Below, in pieces: positions 23,097 to 29,084 of a DNA stretch of 29,084 nt. The notes beneath the pieces were generated by a model. It was not told where the DNA came from, ran no database searches, and was given only the letters and a program-made list of their open reading frames with translations. The translations under genes and the position numbers were made by a program. Every line of letters begins with the position of its first letter. Within the stretch, counting starts at the first letter, position 1. This DNA is from JAADHY01 sp964428935 (lineage in GTDB: Bacteria; Planctomycetota; Planctomycetia; Planctomycetales; Planctomycetaceae): contig CAYSAG010000028.1 of NCBI GenBank assembly GCA_964428935.1, positions 1 through 29,084 on the forward strand, read 5' to 3'.

Positions 23097-26000
23097 ATGA
23101 ACGTTCAACGCAACCCGGCAGAAGCGGTTCGCACCGCTCGAGGCCGGTCGTCGACCGCCGGCCGGCCCGGTTCGCTTCCGGGCGCCGCGTCCGGCGCGGC
23201 CCGCGCCGAGCCGAAGCGACGCACGCCGTCTGTGCTGTTGCTTCTGCCTGCGGCCGCGCTGGCGGTGTGTGCGGGCTGTCGGCTGCTGGACGGCACGGCC
23301 CACCCCGGCCAGACAAGCTCCCCGTCGGCGACCAGCCGTTCGACTCCGACTCAGGCCGCCCGCGACGACACCCGCCGTCCGCGTCGCGGCGACTGGGTCG
23401 ACCGGTTGTTGGAGGAGTACCTGAGCCAGGACCGGTGGCAGGTCGACGAGCGTTGGTCGGTGCTGGCCGAGCTGGACGCTGCCGCCTCGACGCGGCCTGC
23501 CTCCCGCCCCGGACGGCCCTCCGGTTTGGACGTCGCCGTTCGTCACCGACTGCGTTGGCGGTTCGGACAGCAGGGCTCGCCGCTTCCGGCCCCGCCGAAC
23601 CTCCACGCAGACCGACGCTCCGACACGTCTCGCCCACCAGCGCTGACCACCAGCCGCCCGGCGCGAACCGCCCACTGGTCCGCGTGGACCTCCACGCGCC
23701 AACCGCGCCGCTCGGCCCACTCGGCGCCGCCGACCCGGCGAGTGACGGCGGCTCTGCACACACCCGTTCCAGCCCCGAGCCGAACGGTGCGAGCGCAAAG
23801 TCCGTCGAGCGGCTCGCGCGGTCGGCCGAACCCGTCGGCCGGAGGGCCAGACGCCGCCGAGCGTGGCCCCTCTGCTCGTCGTTCGACCGACGCTGGCTCG
23901 CCGCCGCTGGTCCTTCTGCGACGGACGGCCGACGGACGTTGGGAAAACGCCCAACTGGCCAACGAGCGGCCCTCCTCCGGCCACGGCGCCGAGGCGGGTG
24001 AGTCGACGTCCGTCGCCGACCGCGCCGCCGGCTCGCGGCGGACGCGTTCGAGCCGGCGTGCCGAGGCTGGCGGGTCGGTCGGCTCGCCCGCCTCCGACTC
24101 GGCGGCGAACCGCTCGGTGAGCGAAAACGGCCAAGGCTCGCCGGCCGGCGACTTGCCGAGCCAAACCGAAACGGCCGACGGCTCGCCTTGGGACGGCTTC
24201 TGGCCGCTCAGTCCGCTGCAGTGGCTGGCGAGGAAGGCCGCCTCGTCCGCGTCGGAAAAGACGCTGCCGGAGCGGTTGGCTCGTTTGGCCGGCCGCGACG
24301 ACTTGGTCGGTGTCAACGCCGCCGTGCTCTGGGCCCGAGAAAGCCCGCTGGTGGCGACGGCCGTGGCGGGCAAGCTGGAGCGGGTCGTGGCGGGCGAAGG
24401 CGGAGCGTGGTCGGAGTCGCTGCGAGCGGCAGCGGCCGAGGCCTGGTGCTGCGTGCTGGCTGCGTCCGTGCGCGACTCGTCAGCAGCCGACCACAGCACG
24501 CCCACGGCTGACGACCTTGTGGCGTTCGAGCGAGCTCTGGCCCCCGCGGGCCGGCTGCTGCTGCGAACCGACTTGCCCGACCCGGTTCGGGCCGAGCTCT
24601 TCCGCGGCTGTGCCCGGTGGGTCGCTCCGGACCGAATTCCACGTCTGGCCAACGCATTGGCCGTGGGGGCGGACGGCGAGCGAGCTCCGTTGACCGTCCG
24701 TCGCGCGGCCCTGGAGGCGTGTGTGCTGTTTGCCGGCTACCGAGCGCTGCGAGTGACGCGGTCGGCGGACGAGCGGCCGTCGGGTGGAAGCGTGGCGACG
24801 AGCGAAGCCGTCGGGGCGCCGACGAGCGACGGCGGTCCGAGCCGCGCCGGGTCGAACCGCCTCCGACCGCCCGCCTCGACGGTGTTCGACGACGCCGACT
24901 ACCCGCCGTCGGTGTGGAACGCCCGCTCCGACCCCGACCCGCAGGTCCGCGTGCTGTTCGGTTGGTGGCTGGCGACGGCTCGCCCGCCCGACGCCTGTCG
25001 CCTGTTGGAAAGGCAGCTCCACGACACCGAGCCGCGCGTGCGGGAGGCGGCGTTCGAAAGCTTGGGCCGGCTGCGGACGGCCGCGGCTTTGGAGGTGCTG
25101 CGGCAGCAGGCTCGGCGTTCGGAGCCGCGGGCGCGTCAACTGGCCGTGCGCGGGCTGGCCGCTTGGGGCCCGAGCGAGTTGCAGCGGCTGGCCGACGACC
25201 CAGCCTACGCTGTTCGTCAAGAAGTGGCTCGGCGGTTGGCTGAGTTCCCGTCGGCGCGAGCGGCCGTGCTGTTGCAGCAACTGGTGGGCGACCGGAGTCC
25301 TCAGGTGCAGCAAGCGGCTGTCGACGCCGTGGGCTCGTGGCCGGACGAACTGGCCGTGGCCGTGCTCCTGCAGGGCCTGCTGGACGGCTCGTTGACCGTG
25401 CGGCAGCGGTGCCGCGAGCGGTTGTCCGAGCGGTTGGGGACGTGGGTCGAGCTGGCGGTTGAGGCTCCGCGGGCCCAGCGAGCCGAGGCCGTCCGACGGC
25501 TGTGTCGGCAGTTCGGCTTGTCGGCCAGCCTGGTCGAGAGCCTGCAAAAGGAGCTGGCCGAGGCCGCCAGCGACGGCGAGGTCCGAGCGGAACGGCGAGC
25601 CGAAATCGAACAGTGGCTGGAGACGCTGGTCAGCCACCCGTGGACGTCCGAGGCCGCCCAGCAGGCCTGGCAGCGTCTTCAGCACGTGGGAGCAAACGAG
25701 CTGTGGGTGGTCGAGGAGTTTGCGTTGGAGCACGCCGAGGCGGGGTCGAGCAACGTGCTTTACGACAAGGTGCTGCCGCGGTTGAGCCGAACCTGGGACG
25801 TGCTGAAGCGACTGGAAAGCGAGGACGTGAACCAGCGGCGTCGAGCGGCGCAGGAGCTGGCCGTGTTGGGTGAGCAGGTCTCGCTCAGCCCGGCCGCGAC
25901 CCGCCGACTGCACGACCTGCTGGCGCGCGAACAAGACGAGCTGGTCTGGCGACTGGCCATGCAGGCCGTCCTGCCGGACGACACCGAGCAGGCCGCGCAA

Positions 26001-26630
26001 ATTGCCCTGCTGGCCGTCAACCACACCTGGCCGGACATTCGACGCCTAGGCTGTCGCTACGTGCAACGTCACCCGCACCCGCAGTACGCGCTGTGGCTGC
26101 TGCCGCTGCTGAGCGACACGAACCGACGGGTCCAGTTGGAGGCGGTGCGGGCCCTGGGACGCTGTCGGAACCCGGTCGCGCTGGACGGCTTGCCGGCCAG
26201 TCGGTCGGACGCAGCAGGAGGACGGGCCGTCCGCGGACTGCGCGACCTGCTGACGTCGCCGGACCGCTCGCTGCGAATGGCCGTCGCGGTCAGCATGGCC
26301 GAGCTGGGCGACGAGCAGGGCGCGGAAGAACTGATTCGCCTGAGTTACGACAAGGACCCGAACGTCCGAATTGAAGTCATTCGGGCCATGGCCCAGACGG
26401 GCCGAACACGGTTCGTCGAACACTTGGTGCGGCTTGCGTGGACCGAACGGCATGCTATTGTTAAGCGGGAGATTCTGGCGGCGCTGGAGCAACTGGTTCC
26501 TCCGGAAAACCGGCCTCCGTCGTTGGCTCAGGCTCGAACAGACCAGCAGCGGGTGGAGGCGTGGGTGGAGTGGTGGCAGGAACGTCCAGCTGGCGCTCCC
26601 GCCTCGACCGCACAACGGTCGGACCAGTGA
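23097..26630 (+). CDS. Large HEAT-repeat lipoprotein with disordered N-terminal region
   Basis: This 1177-residue protein starts, in the best reading, at ATG 23097. About 44 polar residues precede a hydrophobic segment and a lipobox (AVCAGC, Cys near residue 60), so it should be anchored in a membrane by lipid. Residues of roughly 65-370 are rich in Ser, Arg, Pro, Ala and Thr and look disordered. From about 380 the chain is helical, and from about 620 to 1150 it carries successive HEAT-type repeats (for example RVREAAFESLGRLRTAAALE, SPQVQQAAVDAVGSW, RVQLEAVRALGRCRN, PNVRIEVIRAMAQTG). Such solenoids bind proteins; no catalytic motif is seen. There is no good ribosome binding site, and the frame is open upstream to 22857, so the start is uncertain. 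Confidence 0.8.
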   Translation: MNVQRNPAEAVRTARGRSSTAGRPGSLPGAASGAARAEPKRRTPSVLLLLPAAALAVCAGCRLLDGTAHPGQTSSPSATSRSTPTQAARDDTRRPRRGDWVDRLLEEYLSQDRWQVDERWSVLAELDAAASTRPASRPGRPSGLDVAVRHRLRWRFGQQGSPLPAPPNLHADRRSDTSRPPALTTSRPARTAHWSAWTSTRQPRRSAHSAPPTRRVTAALHTPVPAPSRTVRAQSPSSGSRGRPNPSAGGPDAAERGPSARRSTDAGSPPLVLLRRTADGRWENAQLANERPSSGHGAEAGESTSVADRAAGSRRTRSSRRAEAGGSVGSPASDSAANRSVSENGQGSPAGDLPSQTETADGSPWDGFWPLSPLQWLARKAASSASEKTLPERLARLAGRDDLVGVNAAVLWARESPLVATAVAGKLERVVAGEGGAWSESLRAAAAEAWCCVLAASVRDSSAADHSTPTADDLVAFERALAPAGRLLLRTDLPDPVRAELFRGCARWVAPDRIPRLANALAVGADGERAPLTVRRAALEACVLFAGYRALRVTRSADERPSGGSVATSEAVGAPTSDGGPSRAGSNRLRPPASTVFDDADYPPSVWNARSDPDPQVRVLFGWWLATARPPDACRLLERQLHDTEPRVREAAFESLGRLRTAAALEVLRQQARRSEPRARQLAVRGLAAWGPSELQRLADDPAYAVRQEVARRLAEFPSARAAVLLQQLVGDRSPQVQQAAVDAVGSWPDELAVAVLLQGLLDGSLTVRQRCRERLSERLGTWVELAVEAPRAQRAEAVRRLCRQFGLSASLVESLQKELAEAASDGEVRAERRAEIEQWLETLVSHPWTSEAAQQAWQRLQHVGANELWVVEEFALEHAEAGSSNVLYDKVLPRLSRTWDVLKRLESEDVNQRRRAAQELAVLGEQVSLSPAATRRLHDLLAREQDELVWRLAMQAVLPDDTEQAAQIALLAVNHTWPDIRRLGCRYVQRHPHPQYALWLLPLLSDTNRRVQLEAVRALGRCRNPVALDGLPASRSDAAGGRAVRGLRDLLTSPDRSLRMAVAVSMAELGDEQGAEELIRLSYDKDPNVRIEVIRAMAQTGRTRFVEHLVRLAWTERHAIVKREILAALEQLVPPENRPPSLAQARTDQQRVEAWVEWWQERPAGAPASTAQRSDQ

Positions 26631-26840
26631 CGTCGACTGCCCGGCCGCGGCGACCGACGGAACAGCTCGGTCCCAAGGGCCGACTCGGTCGGCGCGAACG
26701 CGTCGACGTCGACGACAGCTGTGTGGAAAACGTCCCCGTCACGAGAATGTCACCTCACCAAGACTCCGGCCCAGCCGGGCCGAAAACGTTCAACAGGTCG
26801 CCGCTTTCGCGGCACGGACCGGAAAGGAGCGGTCGAAGAG

Positions 26841-27206
26841 ATGACCAAGACGAGTGAAACGTTCGAGCTGGAGTGGCACGGCGACGCCGTGGTGGTCAAG
26901 CCGTCGGCCGACGTCGAGTCCATGAGCTGGGAGCTGATTGAGCACGCCGCCGAGCTGGTCCTGAAACCCATTGACGAACGCGAAACACCCATGGTCATTT
27001 TCGACCTCAGCCAGGTCAACTACTTCGGCTCGGTCTTCCTGGCCCTCCTGCTGCGCTGCCACAAGCGCGTCAAGAGCCGTGGTGGCGAGTTGGTGTTGTG
27101 CGGTGCGAGCCAGCCGGCCGCGGAGTTGCTGAAAATTACGGCTTTGGACACCCTGTGGGCCATTTACGACTCGCGCGAGGAGGCTCTGCGAGCACTGGCC
27201 GGCTAG
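26841..27206 (+). CDS. STAS-domain protein (anti-sigma factor antagonist-like)
   Basis: This 121-residue single-domain protein has the STAS fold pattern: a first strand (DAVVVKPSADVESM), a helix, the MVIFDLSQVNYFGSVFLALL core (51-70), then GGELVLCGAS and a closing helix with DTLWAIYDSREEAL. In SpoIIAA-type antagonists the core reads DSSGL and its serine is phosphorylated by a partner kinase. Here the same place is YFGSVFL, with only Ser64 available. ATG 26841 is supported by GAAAGGAG (26822-26829); a reading frame open from 26721 adds unrelated residues. No anti-sigma kinase, phosphatase or sigma factor gene is adjacent, so any partner is encoded elsewhere. It could instead be part of a stressosome-like or lipid-trafficking system. 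Confidence 0.82.
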   Translation: MTKTSETFELEWHGDAVVVKPSADVESMSWELIEHAAELVLKPIDERETPMVIFDLSQVNYFGSVFLALLLRCHKRVKSRGGELVLCGASQPAAELLKITALDTLWAIYDSREEALRALAG

Positions 27207-27567
27207 CAGCCTGGCGTCGGTGCGTCGCCGACCGGAAGGCGAAAGCCGAGCCACTGCCGCGCGTCCCCGGCGAGCGGGCAGAAGCGCTTGGGCTGCAAGC
27301 TGCTGCCACACCGGAGGACAGCCGAGGAGCCCGTTCGCCGAAGGCCACCGGCCCAAACGGCCGGACCGTTGAGCTCGGCACGGCTCAGGAAACAAGCGGC
27401 TGGTCCGCCCGCCACGGAGTCAGTGACGTCCACCTTCCGACAGCTCAGCTGGCCGTCACAATCAAATCTGACTGCGAGCCGTTTCGACACGAGTCGCTGC
27501 CAGCCGTAGAGGCGACGCGCCGCCGTTGTTCCAATACAACTCTCACCGCCGTAAGACGAGGCAAGAA
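27207..27567. other. Intergenic region, no gene seen
   Basis: The 361 bases between the STAS and LOG genes hold only spurious frames. A weak GAGGC at 27558-27562 may serve as ribosome binding site for the gene starting at 27568. Confidence 0.4.
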
Positions 27568-28734
27568 ATGAGCCAGAAAATGCCTGCCGGTTCGCGGCTG
27601 TCCCAGCAGGCGCCTTCGGACATGTCCGAGTCGGACGTTCTGCCGACCGAGCACAGCTCGGTGCTGGTCCGGCACCTGACACTGATTGACCGCCTGCGCC
27701 GGACGGTGGACCAGCTCGAAAAAGACCAGCCGACCCGCGGGGACTTGAAGATTCTGTGGCGGGCGCTGGACGAGCTGCGTCAAGCCTTCAAGGTGTTCCG
27801 ACCGTACCGGCGTCAGCGGAAAGTGACCGTGTTCGGCTCGGCCCGTCTCGACAAGAACTCCGCCGTCTACCAGCAGGCCGTCCGTTTCGGCCGGAAAATG
27901 GCCGAGCAGGGTTGGATGGTCGTCACCGGAGCTGGCGGGGGAATCATGGAAGCCGCTCACGTCGGCGCCGGCCGCGAAATGTCCATGGGCGTCAACATTC
28001 TGCTGCCGTTCGAGCAGGACGCGAATTTCGTCATTGCGAACGACAAGAAGCTGGTCAACCTGAGGTACTTCTTCACGCGGAAGCTGATTTTCGTCAAAGA
28101 GGTGCACGCCATTGCCCTGTTTCCCGGCGGCTTCGGGACGCTCGACGAGTGCTTCGAAACCCTGACGCTGGTCCAAACCGGCAAGCGCGACCTGATGCCC
28201 ATTGTCTGCGTGGACGCCCCCAAAGGCACCTACTGGAAGGCTTGGCTGCAGTTCATTCGCGAACACCTGCTGCGGAACGGACTGATTTCCCCCGAAGACC
28301 TTTCCCTGTTCAAGGTCACTTCGAACGTCGACGAAGCCGTCCACGAAATCCTTCACTTCTACAGCGTCTACAACAGCATGCGCTACGTGAACGGCCGGTT
28401 GGTTCTGCGGTTGCACAAGGAGCCGTCGGACGAATTCGTGGAGGAACTGAACCGAGACTTCGCCGACATTCTGGAACGCGGCCGAATCGAAAAGGCCCGC
28501 GTCCACCGGCTGGAAGCAGACGACGAACACCTGCGCGACCTGCCTCGCCTGGCTTTCTACTTCAACCGGCGCAGCATGGGCCGACTGAGACAGCTCGTTG
28601 ACCGAATCAACGACCGATTGAGCGACGACAAAGACGAGAACGGCCTCGAGTCGTCTGAAGCCGCGCGGACCCGCAGCCTGTCGAAGACGGCCACCGGACG
28701 GCGCCGGACGGCCGGCCACGTTCGTCGAGCTTGA
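27568..28734 (+). CDS. LOG-family (TIGR00730-type) Rossmann-fold protein
   Basis: This 388-residue protein contains the lysine-decarboxylase-like fold of the LOG family, whose studied members hydrolyse nucleoside monophosphates, including cytokinin riboside 5'-phosphates. Key elements are VTVFGSAR (86-93), GAGGGIMEAA (121-130), Arg171 in YFFTRKLIF and the nucleotide-phosphate motif PGGFGTLDE (186-194). It is longer than plant LOG proteins (about 200-240 residues), with a helical N-terminal extension (about 30-80) and a helical C-terminal domain rich in charged residues, ending in a basic tail. ATG 27568 is used; an earlier frame opening at 27526 adds nothing conserved. It is convergent with glmS. 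A nucleotide-salvage or housekeeping role is likelier than hormone synthesis. Confidence 0.9.
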   Translation: MSQKMPAGSRLSQQAPSDMSESDVLPTEHSSVLVRHLTLIDRLRRTVDQLEKDQPTRGDLKILWRALDELRQAFKVFRPYRRQRKVTVFGSARLDKNSAVYQQAVRFGRKMAEQGWMVVTGAGGGIMEAAHVGAGREMSMGVNILLPFEQDANFVIANDKKLVNLRYFFTRKLIFVKEVHAIALFPGGFGTLDECFETLTLVQTGKRDLMPIVCVDAPKGTYWKAWLQFIREHLLRNGLISPEDLSLFKVTSNVDEAVHEILHFYSVYNSMRYVNGRLVLRLHKEPSDEFVEELNRDFADILERGRIEKARVHRLEADDEHLRDLPRLAFYFNRRSMGRLRQLVDRINDRLSDDKDENGLESSEAARTRSLSKTATGRRRTAGHVRRA

Positions 28735-28818
28735 ACGGAAGGAAATCTGTCGGAGGTCGGCCGAACCGCTCCGCCCGGGTCGGCGGCTCCAGCCCGACGA
28801 CTCCCCCGGCCAGCCGCC

Positions 28819-29084
28819 TCACTCCACCGTCACGCTCTTCGCCAGGTTCCGAGGCCGGTCGACATTGCAGCCCCGCAGAATGGCAATCTGGTACGCGAGC
28901 AACTGCAGCGGAATGACCGTGACCAGCGGCTGAAGGAACTCTTCCACCTCTGGGACGAAAATTACGTCGTCCGCCAAGTCGGTAATCGAGTCGTCGCCTT
29001 CGCAAGCGACGGCAATGACCGGACCGCCGCGAGCTTTCACCTCTTCCAGGTTGCTGACCACCTTCGAGTAGATTCCGCAACGGG
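28819..29084 (-). CDS. glmS: Glutamine-fructose-6-phosphate aminotransferase GlmS, C-terminal end (partial)
   Basis: Only the last 88 or so codons lie in the window; the gene continues beyond 29084. The frame reads GIYSKVVSNLEEVKARGG, then the second SIS-domain strands (PVIAVACEGD, DDVIFVPEV), the LQLLAYQIAILRGCNVDRPRNLAKSVTVE-type C-terminus and a TGA at 28819. That C-terminal segment with its Asp-x-Pro-Arg-Asn-Leu-Ala-Lys-Ser-Val-Thr-Val-Glu ending is diagnostic of GlmS, the enzyme that makes glucosamine 6-phosphate from fructose 6-phosphate and glutamine for cell-envelope amino sugars. The start and any glmS riboswitch are outside the window. The LOG-family gene converges on it from the other side, 84 bases away. 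Confidence 0.93.
   Translation of the reverse strand, partial: RCGIYSKVVSNLEEVKARGGPVIAVACEGDDSITDLADDVIFVPEVEEFLQPLVTVIPLQLLAYQIAILRGCNVDRPRNLAKSVTVE

Noticed and set aside
21918..24164. 748-codon open frame on the minus strand
   Set aside because: It is antisense to the HEAT lipoprotein gene for much of its length, is extremely Arg/Gly/Ala-rich with no motif, and long antisense frames are expected at this GC content.
24480..26024. 514-codon minus-strand frame
   Set aside because: It is antisense to the HEAT repeats; its Leu/Gln-rich periodicity mirrors the repeats on the other strand.
28771..28786. Short hairpin CCGCC/GGCGG between the LOG-family gene and glmS
   Set aside because: A five-base stem without a T run is common by chance at this GC content, so it was not called a terminator.

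Overview
The window looks like chromosomal DNA of a high-GC member of the Planctomycetota. The best marker is a DUF1559 protein with a type IV prepilin-like leader and a C-terminal His/Asp-Gly segment (19920-20912), a family greatly expanded in that phylum. Small lipoproteins, a PDZ-containing membrane regulator and stand-alone STN-domain proteins fit. I cannot name a genus. No rRNA, tRNA, CRISPR array, transposase or phage gene was recognised.

Left part (1-12081): a zeta-crystallin-type quinone reductase, a tiny lipoprotein, a pdxJ/DUF72 pair, a small two-helix membrane protein, sulfate adenylyltransferase (sat), a large membrane-bound sigma-54 activator (PDZ, about nine membrane helices, GAF, AAA+, Fis-type HTH), then divergently an iron-type alcohol dehydrogenase translationally coupled to a PfkB-family sugar kinase. 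The 850-base divergent region holds five copies of a GGCGCC-centred palindrome, a candidate sigma-70 promoter toward the activator and a strong sigma-54-like promoter toward the dehydrogenase.

Middle part (12228-21303), all on the minus strand. In transcription order it encodes a lipoprotein with two Cys pairs, the DUF1559 pilin-like protein, an exported membrane-anchored CobN-like protein, a MotA/TolQ/ExbB channel and a DUF2149 (ExbD-like) protein, then two paralogous STN-domain proteins. CobN-like + ExbB-like + DUF2149 matches the hmuS-hmuU-hmuV arrangement of heme-utilisation loci in Bacteroidota. I infer an envelope-located tetrapyrrole or metal system powered by proton motive force rather than a cobalamin-synthesis chelatase. 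This core is rich in GATC and in ATC isoleucine codons, unlike its flanks, and contains a REP-like double hairpin, so it may have been acquired.

Right part (21304-29084): 1.2 kb without a convincing gene, a possible small membrane protein, a 1177-residue HEAT-repeat lipoprotein with a long disordered N-terminal region, a STAS-domain protein, a LOG-family Rossmann protein, and the 3' end of glmS, which runs off the window.
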